This document shows, one piece after another, positions 1 to 8,202 of a DNA stretch of 20,448 nt (positions are counted from its first letter, which is position 1; the number at the start of each line of letters is the position of its first letter). The stretch spans positions 1-20,448 of IMG/VR virus record IMGVR_UViG_3300017752_000231; one strand, given 5' to 3'. The notes below the pieces were generated by a model, which had not been told where the DNA came from, made no database searches, and worked only from the letters and a program-made list of their open reading frames with translations. The stretch is from a virus. A program made the translations under genes and the position numbers.

Positions 1-1
1 G

Positions 2-217
2 AAGGATTTTGGTACTTCTCTGGCACGCTTTAAAGATGGTATAGCAGATGCAGATTTGACACCAGCGCAACAATTAGAATTATATAACAAGTTCAATGAA
101 ACTGAAGCAGGTTCTAATATTAATAATAACGTGAAGTCGCGAAACGTAAACGATGCAATAACAGAAACACATTTACGTTTCTCCAACAGAGGGTTCGATT
201 CAGGGTATTATGGCTAA
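2..217 (+). CDS. gp13: Probable neck protein gp13, C-terminal end (5' partial)
   Basis: An open frame enters from the left edge and ends at TAA 215-217, giving the last 71 residues of a protein that ends in SGYYG. No domain motif can be recognised in the fragment; it is polar and begins with a predicted-helical stretch containing LTPAQQLELYNKFNE. The assignment rests mainly on position: it lies directly before gp14 and overlaps the gp14 ATG by one base (TAATG), and in T4-like phages gp13 is the gene before gp14. gp13 and gp14 together form the neck that closes the filled head and receives the tail. Another structural protein, such as a fibritin-type protein, cannot be excluded. Confidence 0.55.
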   Translation, partial: KDFGTSLARFKDGIADADLTPAQQLELYNKFNETEAGSNINNNVKSRNVNDAITETHLRFSNRGFDSGYYG

Positions 218-1269
218 TGGCAATCAAGAACAACTACTCCGGTTTTACGATAGCGTCTACCACAGACTACAACAACGCTGATAATGATTCAGACTTCGGA
301 GTTAATCTCAATAGATCAATCCAAAAAGTCAATAGTGATTATGCCCTCTCTGCTGGAGTTACAAATACTTATGTTGATGGCTACATCAACCAGTTTGGAG
401 CCTCTGCTCGCTTCTCCACAAACGAACAAAGATTAATTCAAAATATGATTAGAGAGTCTATAAACGTTAACGGTATAACTGTGCGTTATATGCCTCGTTC
501 TTCTCCTTATACTGATGAAGTGTTTAATGAAAGACCTGAAAGTAGATTTCATAGAGGTCTACAAATGGATATGTTATTAGTAGCAGCTGCAGGGTTTGAA
601 GGTGAAGGTGATGTTATGACTACTTACGGAATTGAGTTCCGTGAAGAAGTTATTATGTCTGTTGCTATCAATAATTTTGAAAATTTATACAATTCATTTG
701 ATTCTGATCTTAAAACTAGTGGCGACAGCGAAGATGCTAAAATATTTGCAAGATCGAGACCTTTAGAAGGTGACTTAATTGTAATACCTTTTGGTAGATC
801 TGCACAAAACAAAAATCAATACGTACCTAAAGTATTTGAAATTCTTAGAGTTACAACCTATCATGATGGAGCATTCTTTCAGATAGGAGATAACTATCAG
901 TATAAACTTAGATGTAGATTGTTCGAACTCAGTGGAGAAGACCTTGAATTTAATCCAACAGTTGTGGAATACAATGAAGACGGAACTCAACAAAACCTTA
1001 TCGATTCAGATACAGGACCTATCGCACGAGCCAAGACTGGATTAGAATTAACAGATTCAGAAACTAAAAACTTAAACATTACAGATGACAGTGATGATCA
1101 TTTTGATACTTGGGCTGAAAATAGAGCTATAGAAGAACGCTCTCAGAAAGAAGTTCGATATGATAATAAAGGAGAACCTTTAAAAGAAAAAGCAGATGTA
1201 GTTACAAAAGATTACACAGCAGAAGCGTTTGGATACGCTGGTATAATTAATAGTATAGATGATATCTAA
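217..1269 (+). CDS. gp14: Neck protein gp14 (head completion)
   Basis: This is a homologue of T4 gp14, a head-neck protein needed to stabilise packaged heads and join the tail. It is recognised by the family's core: INVNGITVRYMPR near residues 83-95, GFEGEGDVMTTYGIEFREEV near 126-145, RPLEGDLIVIPFGR near 180-193, and FFQIGDNYQYKLRCRLFELS near 220-239. The gp14 motifs end near residue 250, which is about the full length of T4 gp14 (256 residues). The remaining ~100 residues, acidic and polar, form a C-terminal extension not expected from T4. The gene starts in a TAATG overlap with the preceding gene and ends in a TAATG overlap with gp15, suggesting translational coupling. It carries four DSD tripeptides (see findings). 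Confidence 0.9.
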   Translation: MAIKNNYSGFTIASTTDYNNADNDSDFGVNLNRSIQKVNSDYALSAGVTNTYVDGYINQFGASARFSTNEQRLIQNMIRESINVNGITVRYMPRSSPYTDEVFNERPESRFHRGLQMDMLLVAAAGFEGEGDVMTTYGIEFREEVIMSVAINNFENLYNSFDSDLKTSGDSEDAKIFARSRPLEGDLIVIPFGRSAQNKNQYVPKVFEILRVTTYHDGAFFQIGDNYQYKLRCRLFELSGEDLEFNPTVVEYNEDGTQQNLIDSDTGPIARAKTGLELTDSETKNLNITDDSDDHFDTWAENRAIEERSQKEVRYDNKGEPLKEKADVVTKDYTAEAFGYAGIINSIDDI

Positions 1270-2135
1270 TGATAGGGCAACACTTTTATAATGAAACTAT
1301 AAAAACAGCTGTATCCGTATTTGGTAGTTTGTTTAATAATATAGTTTTAAAGAGAAGAGACGGTAAGTTTCTTCCTGTTCCTATTTCTTATGGACCTAGA
1401 ACTAAATGGATAGAAGCACAAAAACAATTTAAACGTGAAGAAGAAATGTTTGAAAAGCTTTTACCTAGAATGTCTTATGAAATTGTTGCTATGGTTTATG
1501 ATCAAGATCGTAAGATAACAAACAAACAAACTATCATTAGAACACCTGATAGTCTAAGCTTACCAAGACAAAGAGTTCATGCACCTACACCATACAATTT
1601 AGATTTTACTTTGTATCTTACTACTAAAAATTTAAACGATGGTTGGCAAATTATGGAACAAATACTTCCATTTTTTACACCTGCTTATACTGTAAGAGTA
1701 AGAAACTTTCCTTTTGATAATGACTCAGATACACCTATGCCAACTAATGCATATGATATGCCGTTTATATTAACAGCAGCTACTTGGGCTGATGACTGGA
1801 CAGGTGATATAGGTGATAGAAGAATAGTTGAATGGACATTAGAGTTTACTGCTAAAGTGTTTTTCTTTGGTCCTGCTGTTACTACTAATATAATATATGA
1901 CTCTAGAGCTCTTATATCTATGCCTGGAAGAGATTCAGATGGAAATATACCCGAGTTATATACATTAAATAGAGCGTCTAATATAGAAGGATTAGAGACA
2001 GGTTGGGCTAATTTAACTAAGCCTGATTCAGACTCAGTTTTAGATAGCGATTCTAAAGTTAGTCCTACTGTGATTAATCTTTCTGATTCAGACGGTAACA
2101 TTACTAAGATTGTTCGCGATTTAAGCTTAATTTAG
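1269..2135 (+). CDS. gp15: Tail completion / sheath stabiliser protein gp15
   Basis: This is a homologue of T4 gp15, the ring at the head-proximal end of the tail that stabilises the contracted sheath and docks to the neck. Matching features in order are: an N-terminal HFYNETIKTAVSVFGSLFNN (T4: YFYNSSFRRYATLMGDLFSN), VPISYGPRTKW near residues 37-47, a helix ending in LLPRMSYEIV near 64-73, the central IMEQILPFFTP near 128-138, and RRIVEWTLEFTAKVFFFGP near 184-202. Its 288 residues are close to the 272 of T4 gp15. The C-terminal 70 residues are loop-like and hold most of its five DSD tripeptides, including a doubled PDSDSVLDSDS. The ATG overlaps the gp14 stop by one base. Confidence 0.9.
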   Translation: MIGQHFYNETIKTAVSVFGSLFNNIVLKRRDGKFLPVPISYGPRTKWIEAQKQFKREEEMFEKLLPRMSYEIVAMVYDQDRKITNKQTIIRTPDSLSLPRQRVHAPTPYNLDFTLYLTTKNLNDGWQIMEQILPFFTPAYTVRVRNFPFDNDSDTPMPTNAYDMPFILTAATWADDWTGDIGDRRIVEWTLEFTAKVFFFGPAVTTNIIYDSRALISMPGRDSDGNIPELYTLNRASNIEGLETGWANLTKPDSDSVLDSDSKVSPTVINLSDSDGNITKIVRDLSLI

Positions 2136-2149
2136 GATATAAATAGAAT

Positions 2150-3550
2150 ATGGCTTCTAAAGATTTAATTAATTTAGGTACTACACCAGATTCAGGAACA
2201 GGTGATTCAGCTCGTCAAGGCGGGTTAAAAATCAACAACATGTTTGCTGATCTTTATTCTAATTTTGGTGATAACCCAATCGGTAATGATCCAAATAATA
2301 CTTTTTATGGTTATAGAAGACCATTTAAAGATTATGAATACAAAGTAGGTGAATTACATCCAGCTGGTAAATATACTATTGTAAATTTTAAATCTGGTGG
2401 TCCTACAACCCCTAGAGATACTATTAAGAATATGGGATATGGTGTTGATAGTGAGGGTGAGTTTGTTGATAGTAATGCTGACAACATTCCAGATATTTTT
2501 AGAGATAGTGAATGGTATTTTCTTTCTAGAGGAGAAAGAATTACTGCAGACTTAAGAGAAGTATCTCAAGGAAGAACTGTACATTTAGTTTTACCTTTAG
2601 CAAGAGCTGGTGATGTTATTGAAGTTAGAGATTCTTTCTCTTCTTGGCAACATAAAAACATTTCAATTTGGACTACCCCATACGAGTTTAGAAACGTATC
2701 ACAGATTACAGAATGGAAAGCTCATACACCAGAAGCATTTTCTAATTATCCAGATTCAGATGCTGTAGCTTTAACCGATCATTTAAGTGTAAAATATTAC
2801 CCAGTTTATAAAAGAGTAAACTTTAATCATGAAAAATATGATTCAGATATAGCATTAAATTATCCTAAATTAGATCAAAAATTTAATATCAATGATGGTA
2901 AGTCATTTGTTAACTTTAGTACAGCTCAAGATAATACGCTTATTTTTACTTATCAAGGACCAGATTCAGGTTGGGTATTAAGAAGAACTACTCTAATTAG
3001 TACACAACAAATTATGAATGCTAGACAAGACAATTTTGAAGCTGGTGATTGGTTACAATGGAACAAACCTGACTTGACTGTTGCTGGTGAATTAGAACTT
3101 CAAAACGGTCAATACGTTTTACCTGTAGCTCCTTCTGCATTACAAAGTGATATAGACGATGCAGTATCACAACCGGTATTTCAAGTATATAGAAGAATGA
3201 CTGCTAACATGTATGATTCAGAAGCTTTAATTCAAATTAATAGTTTCTTATATGATTACATTAATACAGAACAAGAAACTTCTTCAAATAGAAATACATT
3301 TAAAAGATTAAAAGCTGTATTTGGTAGAGATTCAGATGGTGCCTTTAGTAATTCTCCAGACCTAGATTCTGATGGTCAAGGACGTCCTAAAATTTATAAC
3401 GGTTTTGCAGATGCAACACCTAGTCAAGTGTTTAAACAAGTTACGGTTGGCTCAATAGTTGATCAAACAGGTAATATATTATTAATTACAGATCAGCCAT
3501 TCCCAGGTATGGTTCAATTATTAGTACCAGGAGCAAGAGTAGATGATTGA
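2150..3550 (+). CDS. Virion protein with gp10-like N-terminal domain
   Basis: The first ~175 residues match the N-terminal part of the T4 baseplate wedge protein gp10. INLGTTPDSGTGDSARQGGL corresponds to T4 INIGNVVDDGTGDYLRKGG and is followed by KIN..FADLY; later VHLVLPLARAGDVIEVRDSF (residues 144-163) matches the gp10 segment with INLPKG...VIRARDVF. This module recurs at the base of baseplate and fibre proteins. The remaining ~290 residues are not recognised; the protein is 466 residues against 602 for T4 gp10. AGGA at 2134-2137 lies 12 bases before the ATG, a long spacing. The gene overlaps the next by 8 bases. Residues 107-115 (DSNADNIPD) resemble a calcium-binding loop. It probably acts in the baseplate or as a fibre base; whether it replaces gp10 or is a second copy cannot be told here. 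Confidence 0.7.
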   Translation: MASKDLINLGTTPDSGTGDSARQGGLKINNMFADLYSNFGDNPIGNDPNNTFYGYRRPFKDYEYKVGELHPAGKYTIVNFKSGGPTTPRDTIKNMGYGVDSEGEFVDSNADNIPDIFRDSEWYFLSRGERITADLREVSQGRTVHLVLPLARAGDVIEVRDSFSSWQHKNISIWTTPYEFRNVSQITEWKAHTPEAFSNYPDSDAVALTDHLSVKYYPVYKRVNFNHEKYDSDIALNYPKLDQKFNINDGKSFVNFSTAQDNTLIFTYQGPDSGWVLRRTTLISTQQIMNARQDNFEAGDWLQWNKPDLTVAGELELQNGQYVLPVAPSALQSDIDDAVSQPVFQVYRRMTANMYDSEALIQINSFLYDYINTEQETSSNRNTFKRLKAVFGRDSDGAFSNSPDLDSDGQGRPKIYNGFADATPSQVFKQVTVGSIVDQTGNILLITDQPFPGMVQLLVPGARVDD

Positions 3551-4730
3551 TAGTGATAGCCAAATTCAAAGAGGTTTTGTACAACACCGTAGATCACTTA
3601 CTAATGGTGTAAACGGTGAAGGTCAACCTTTAACAAGTCAAGTGCTTGAGGGTGAGATTGCAATAAATCTTGCAACTAGAAAACTTTATACTAAGCGGCA
3701 AAAATTTAGTACTTTTACTATGAGCAACACAGTAAATGACTTTGAGCAGAATGCTGGTTTTATTCTTGACTTTAATAATTTTAGTTATGACTCTGACTCT
3801 ATAAACATTTCATATGCTATTAATGGAAACGCAAAAACATTAGTGCTAGATTCTGATAGTAATTTAGCTTCTATTATTTTACAAGTAAAAAATGCTGCTA
3901 TAGCAGAAGTTGGAGCTGCACAAGTTGCGACTACAGATACTTCTGTAACATTTTTTATGACTACTGGAACTTCATCTATTACGTTTAGCTCTGACTTTGT
4001 ACGCTTTATTGACTTTGATTTTAAGCCTGTTTTAAGAGTTGGTTTAAATGCTAGCGCTTCGTTACAAGGTTCCAATGCTAGCACTATTATTGATTTTGAT
4101 TTAGCTACATCTGGTTTTAGAAGAACCCAAGGTAATGGTAGATTAATATCCCATACAGGAGCTACTTTATACCTTAAAGACTTTGCAGGTATTATAGCAG
4201 CAGGTTATAAGATAACTCAAAGAGAGCCTAGAGACGAATACGAAATTATTGAAATTAATAACGTACCAATTGTGTTACCTAAAGCACCAGAAAAAGCTCT
4301 TAACTCAGGCAATTTTTGGATTAGAAATAGAGATTCAGAGTCGGGTAAACTATATTGGTTAGACACTTCAATTACAGATGATTCTGATTTCCAAGTATCG
4401 ATTCGTCAATTAGATTCAGATACCAAAGTAGAAAAAAATGCTGTTGTAGTTGATTCTGATGGTAATGGTAACTTAATGTATGGTGAGTGGAGAGCTATTG
4501 TATCTACTTCGTTGTTAGGTTCAGGCGGAGGTAATACATTTGAAGGTGATGTAACTTTTGCTAATGACGTGACTGTTGATTCAGATCTAACTGTTAAAGG
4601 TGACTTTATTTTTGATGAAAAAAGATTTAACGATACATCGATGTTTACGGTTAAGGACGTCAATAGTAATATTGTTATTTCTGGACACTTATTTCAAATA
4701 GATAGTGATCTTCCCGATCCTGGAATTTAG
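3543..4730 (+). CDS. Tail-fibre-like structural protein
   Basis: I do not recognise the full protein, but it has fibre-type features. LEGEIAINLATRKLYTK (residues 35-51) resembles the GE-x-AIN-x-x-x-x-K-LY-x-K motif common near the N-terminus of phage tail fibres. Near the C-terminus (about 335-358) a short periodic strand pattern, GDVTFANDVTVDSDLTVKGD, looks like a beta-structured trimeric fibre repeat. VDSDGNGNL at about 303-311 resembles an EF-hand-type loop. It holds eight DSD tripeptides in 395 residues, the highest density in the window. The ATG lies inside the end of the previous gene (8-base overlap), so the two are probably co-translated. A baseplate or adhesin role is inferred from sequence style and position. 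Confidence 0.6.
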   Translation: MIDSDSQIQRGFVQHRRSLTNGVNGEGQPLTSQVLEGEIAINLATRKLYTKRQKFSTFTMSNTVNDFEQNAGFILDFNNFSYDSDSINISYAINGNAKTLVLDSDSNLASIILQVKNAAIAEVGAAQVATTDTSVTFFMTTGTSSITFSSDFVRFIDFDFKPVLRVGLNASASLQGSNASTIIDFDLATSGFRRTQGNGRLISHTGATLYLKDFAGIIAAGYKITQREPRDEYEIIEINNVPIVLPKAPEKALNSGNFWIRNRDSESGKLYWLDTSITDDSDFQVSIRQLDSDTKVEKNAVVVDSDGNGNLMYGEWRAIVSTSLLGSGGGNTFEGDVTFANDVTVDSDLTVKGDFIFDEKRFNDTSMFTVKDVNSNIVISGHLFQIDSDLPDPGI

Positions 4731-4741
4731 GGAGTTATATA

Positions 4742-5629
4742 ATGGCAAGACCATTTAAGTTAGACGGTTTTCGCGGAATAATTGAAATGTCAGATGCACA
4801 CCTTGATAGGATGTGTTATTATTTAAGAAAAGCGTATTCAGACCAATTAAATGCTGGCGGTAACGGTAGTGTAAATGTTGGTGGTTCAGGTACAACTATT
4901 GGTTCTATGAGTGATACTAGTAGAACAAAACGAACTAATACTGGATCAAATACACAACCTTATCCAGGTACTGGTACTGAAACAGACTCTACATATTCAT
5001 ATAAACAAGACTTTACGATTCCATCTTCACCTTCAGACACTATATTAAACGATCAAGGTTTTGTTATTCTAGATGGTACATCAGGTGTTATGACTGCAGA
5101 TGAAAATGAAATTATTAATACAGTTATTACACAAACTATTTCAGATATGAGAACCGGTGATGAAGTAGGAACATATAGAGTCGCAACTTCTAATCCTGGC
5201 AATGGTACATGGACTAACAAAGGAACATGGTTTGTAGATACCACTTATTCAGGTACAACAAATTACAAACTGTGGTTAAAAAGATCAATGGCTGTTGAAC
5301 CAGGTACTTATGTTTATCCAATTTGTAAAGATGGAACATCAGGTTTAAAAGAAGTAGATATAGCTGTATCGAGTAACTTAGTGCAAAATATTTTGTTACC
5401 TATACTTACAAGACAGATGCAGCCTAACCTACAATACAACCAACAGCTTATTCAACACACAGGGGTTACTAGAGGTATTATATACGATACAAGATTATCA
5501 GGTACTTCTGAAACACAAAGTAATCCACCAAGTGGTACTGATCCTGGTCCAAGCGATGTGTACAAATCTTTTAGTACACCATCAGGGTCTGCTACATCTC
5601 ATGAAGTACAGTATTTTTATTTAGTTTAG
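4742..5629 (+). CDS. Gly/Ser/Thr-rich putative virion structural protein
   Basis: The family is not identified. The N-terminus (MARPFKLDGFRGIIEMSDAH, then a helical segment to about residue 38) is followed by a Gly/Ser/Thr-rich linker at about 39-85, a beta-rich middle (about 90-205) with many aromatic and Thr residues, a helical stretch QNILLPILTRQMQPNLQYNQ, and a Pro/Gly/Ser-rich tail. Similar N-termini occur in uncharacterised structural proteins of marine T4-like phages, as far as I recall. Unlike its four upstream neighbours it contains no DSD tripeptide. The ribosome binding site GGAG at 4730-4733 overlaps the end of the previous gene and sits 8 bases before the ATG. A fibre or appendage component is plausible. 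Confidence 0.5.
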   Translation: MARPFKLDGFRGIIEMSDAHLDRMCYYLRKAYSDQLNAGGNGSVNVGGSGTTIGSMSDTSRTKRTNTGSNTQPYPGTGTETDSTYSYKQDFTIPSSPSDTILNDQGFVILDGTSGVMTADENEIINTVITQTISDMRTGDEVGTYRVATSNPGNGTWTNKGTWFVDTTYSGTTNYKLWLKRSMAVEPGTYVYPICKDGTSGLKEVDIAVSSNLVQNILLPILTRQMQPNLQYNQQLIQHTGVTRGIIYDTRLSGTSETQSNPPSGTDPGPSDVYKSFSTPSGSATSHEVQYFYLV

Positions 5630-5638
5630 AAGGATATT

Positions 5639-6064
5639 ATGAATATTGCGAATTGTATTTTTATAAGTGAAGATGATGACGAAGTAAAAACTTTAAAATT
5701 ATTTCACGAAGACAACACCTCCGAAATTATTACTTTTAATTTAAACGATGCAAGAGTTTCTAGTATTGTTAGTATGTGTGGTGGTGTAGAAAAAATAGAA
5801 CACAACACTAAAGAGTATAATAAAAAATGGGAAAAAGAAACTCTACTCTATGAAAAGTTTAGAAAACATTTACAACATAATGATGAACTTAGTTTACTTC
5901 TAACTAGAGATTATTCAGCTGAAGAGTTGTTTAATTTAAAGATGTGGGTATTTGATCAACCAGAAGTAGAAAGTTGTAAAGATAGAGAAATGAAGAAAAA
6001 AATTAGAACATCAAAAAGTCTTGTAGAGATTATTGGTGTATATTATCAGATAAAATCCATTTAA
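5639..6064 (+). CDS. Small conserved-type hypothetical protein
   Basis: Function unknown. The 141-residue product is charged and has no signal peptide or membrane segment. It starts with an acidic, probably beta-stranded portion (residues 1-35) and continues with a mostly helical region from about 45 (HNTKEYNKKWEKETLLYEKF) to the end. AAGGA (5630-5634) lies 4 bases before the ATG, and the gene follows the previous one by 9 bases, so it probably belongs to the structural transcript. Its last 35 bases overlap the 3' end of the convergent glycosyltransferase gene. It marks the boundary between the structural module and the accessory island. Confidence 0.5.
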   Translation: MNIANCIFISEDDDEVKTLKLFHEDNTSEIITFNLNDARVSSIVSMCGGVEKIEHNTKEYNKKWEKETLLYEKFRKHLQHNDELSLLLTRDYSAEELFNLKMWVFDQPEVESCKDREMKKKIRTSKSLVEIIGVYYQIKSI

Positions 6065-6878
6065 ACTGTTTGTTAATAAAATGATAAAAATTTGACTCGT
6101 GTTTAGTAAAAACATTCTTACTGTCTAACCCAGTAAGTATAGTATGCCATTTACCGTTTAAATTTTCTATTTGAATATCTTCTTCAGCTATTATGTTAGA
6201 AAGCATAGCTTCATTATTAAGTTTGAATTTTTTACTTAAACTTTCCGGTACATCCTTATTTTTATAAATTTGTTTATAGTTGTTAATAAAGTAATCCAAA
6301 TAATAATTTAATCTTAATTTTTTTATTTGCTTAGCGTTTGAAAATATGACACCAGTGTTGTATTTTTTATAATTAAAATCCCAATTAAATGTATATGATG
6401 CTAAGTATGTAGATAGACATTTATTAATATATGATCTTGAATACAAATCTTTGTCTTTATAAAAATTTAAATATTCTAACAAATCTTCTTTAACATCTTC
6501 AAACCAAATATACATTTTATCGTTGTCTAACTCTTTAAAAATATTATCTGTTGTGTCTAAATAAACATCATGATCTAAATATAAAATATTATCATACTCT
6601 TCTGATAGTTTGTCTAGTAAATGTAACTTATAAAAATTAATTATAACATACTTAGGAATATCAGAATCAAATTGCTTAGAAAAATTATTAAGATCTTCTT
6701 CATCATCAAACATAATAAATTCACAGTTGTTAGTTTTACTGTAACTTAATTTATTAAGTATAAGATGTGATTGATAATAATGTTGCTGGTCTCTAGAAAA
6801 TAAATTTTTGTTATAATCTTCTTTTTCTAATTCACTATCTTCAAGTCTATAATATAAAGAAAAAATTAAGTTGTTCAT
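6030..6878 (-). CDS. GT-A type glycosyltransferase (family-8-like)
   Basis: This probably transfers a sugar from a nucleotide-sugar donor. The evidence is a GT-A signature: EYDNILYLDHDVYLD (residues 94-108), with D102-H-D104 as the metal-binding DxD motif at the end of a hydrophobic strand, and KYNTGVIFSNAK (172-183), equivalent to the FNSGVMLIN-type acceptor-loop motif of GT8-like enzymes. The C-terminal KWHTIL and HESNFYHF segments fit the conserved His region of such enzymes. Lys and Asn are abundant, and there is no signal peptide or membrane helix, so it should be cytoplasmic. It is the last gene of the four-gene minus-strand operon; its start overlaps the methyltransferase by 4 bases (ATGA). 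The acceptor is unknown. Confidence 0.7.
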   Translation of the reverse strand: MNNLIFSLYYRLEDSELEKEDYNKNLFSRDQQHYYQSHLILNKLSYSKTNNCEFIMFDDEEDLNNFSKQFDSDIPKYVIINFYKLHLLDKLSEEYDNILYLDHDVYLDTTDNIFKELDNDKMYIWFEDVKEDLLEYLNFYKDKDLYSRSYINKCLSTYLASYTFNWDFNYKKYNTGVIFSNAKQIKKLRLNYYLDYFINNYKQIYKNKDVPESLSKKFKLNNEAMLSNIIAEEDIQIENLNGKWHTILTGLDSKNVFTKHESNFYHFINKQFKWILSDNIHQ

Positions 6879-7501
6879 TTTCCTATTACCATAAATCTGT
6901 TCATACCATTTGGCAACACTTTTGTACCTTTATACCAGACTCTAGTAATTTTAGCTTGATCAATTAACTCTTCTACATCTCTAACAGTATTAATATGATC
7001 TCTGTATTTTACTTCATCAGTTGATTGTAGTACGTATAAAGGAGTAGTGTTAGTTTGATTTTCAATTCTATCTCTTAACATATGAAAAGGAAACATATGT
7101 TCACATGATGTATTAACAACTAAATCTATCTTACCTTTCCTTACGTGATCTTTGTGTAGATCTTCCATATACAAATCAGAAAATTTAGAAGTGAATTTAT
7201 CTTCTATGTGTCTATTAAATCTTTTACTAATTTTTACAGCATCAGGATCAGTTTCGTAATTACACATAAAATCCGTATAAGAGCTTAACACATCTGCTAA
7301 CACATGACAATACCAACCACCAATAATAACTGTATTTGTAAAATGTAAATTAGTAGTTGATAGCTCATCACCAACCCATTTTTTACTTTGCAGCTGAGAT
7401 ATTTCAAATGAATGCTTTAATCTATCAACTAAAAATGGATGAGATTTAAGAGTTGTGTAGTAAGAACTCATCCAGTTTGAAACAGTATCTATATTTTCCA
7501 A
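6875..7501 (-). CDS. SAM-dependent methyltransferase-like protein
   Basis: This looks like a compact class I methyltransferase. TVIIGGWYCHVLADVLS (residues 57-73) occupies the place of the glycine-rich motif I loop, though it has only two adjacent glycines. The acidic NYETDPDAV (81-89) follows at the usual end of strand 2, where SAM ribose is bound, and KIDLVVNTSCEHM (124-136) is a strand-4 motif seen in small phage methyltransferases. The protein is 208 residues long. The gene overlaps both neighbours (4 and 13 bases) in the glycosyltransferase operon, so a role in methylating the same glycan or its precursor is inferred. The substrate class cannot be read from the sequence. Confidence 0.6.
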   Translation of the reverse strand: MENIDTVSNWMSSYYTTLKSHPFLVDRLKHSFEISQLQSKKWVGDELSTTNLHFTNTVIIGGWYCHVLADVLSSYTDFMCNYETDPDAVKISKRFNRHIEDKFTSKFSDLYMEDLHKDHVRKGKIDLVVNTSCEHMFPFHMLRDRIENQTNTTPLYVLQSTDEVKYRDHINTVRDVEELIDQAKITRVWYKGTKVLPNGMNRFMVIGK

Positions 7502-8202
7502 CGATCTCTTAACTCTCTTATATCAGTCATGTTCTCTAACTCGGTATTATCTATACCGTCATCATATTCAGAGTTATTAAACATACATATTATATGATCT
7601 TCTCTAAATGTTTTTGATTCCATATCATCAGGAAATACATTACCTTTATACCAGCTGTAGGCAACACCTTTTGGAAAGGTATTAAAAAACTCTTTACTGT
7701 ACCATTTATGAATGAGATAATTATCTAAACTAAAATATACAAATGATAAGTATTCCATGTTATTTGTAAATTGATCATAAACTGGTTTACACTGACCTCT
7801 ATTCCATCTTATAAGTGATGAATTATATTTTGTACCTTGGCCATTCTTACCAAAGTTCTTTCTAAAGTTATCTGGATTTTGCCAATAACCTTCAATAAGA
7901 TAAGGTTTATCCATAGGTAAATCCCATAACTTATCTATAGGGTTATGAATAAGAACATCTAAGTCAAAGAATAAAAATTCGTCTCCTTCAAGACCAATCT
8001 TATCTTCGTTAAACAATAATAATTTTTCTACTGTAAAGCAATCATGACCTGCATAGTCGTTAGGAAGAAGAATGTCATAATCGTTAATAGGTTGATCTGT
8101 AACACATACAAACTTGTCGCATTGATCTTTTACTGTGTCATATAACTTAGATTCATACCCATCATACTTATCGCCCCATTTTACACATACTATAGTTTTC
8201 AT
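7489..8202 (-). CDS. GT-A type glycosyltransferase (second copy, divergent)
   Basis: This is a putative glycosyltransferase of 237 residues. The N-terminal strand MKTIVCVKWGDKY begins a GT-A type nucleotide-binding fold. EFLFFDLDVLIHNPID (residues 75-90) carries the DxD motif D80-L-D82 in the same setting as the 6030-6878 gene, and KYNSSLIRWNRG (125-136) is the matching acceptor-side motif. Apart from these motifs the two enzymes differ, so they are not recent duplicates and may add different sugars. No membrane segment is present. The gene overlaps the downstream methyltransferase by 13 bases and the upstream PP-loop gene by 4 bases. Confidence 0.7.
   Translation of the reverse strand: MKTIVCVKWGDKYDGYESKLYDTVKDQCDKFVCVTDQPINDYDILLPNDYAGHDCFTVEKLLLFNEDKIGLEGDEFLFFDLDVLIHNPIDKLWDLPMDKPYLIEGYWQNPDNFRKNFGKNGQGTKYNSSLIRWNRGQCKPVYDQFTNNMEYLSFVYFSLDNYLIHKWYSKEFFNTFPKGVAYSWYKGNVFPDDMESKTFREDHIICMFNNSEYDDGIDNTELENMTDIRELRDRWKI

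Noticed and set aside
1685-2101. Minus-strand open frame of 138 codons opposite gp15, rich in Ser-Glu-Ser.
   Set aside because: It is the antisense image of the gp15 DSD codons, has no ribosome binding site, and gp15 is firmly identified. The same applies to the Ser/Glu-rich antisense frames at 3785-4084 and 4406-4663.
2138-2145. Perfect TATAAATA octamer just before the gp10-like gene.
   Set aside because: It lies between the ribosome binding site and the ATG at 2150, so a transcript from it would begin at or after the start codon and no later start fits the conserved N-terminus. It is more likely chance in AT-rich DNA.
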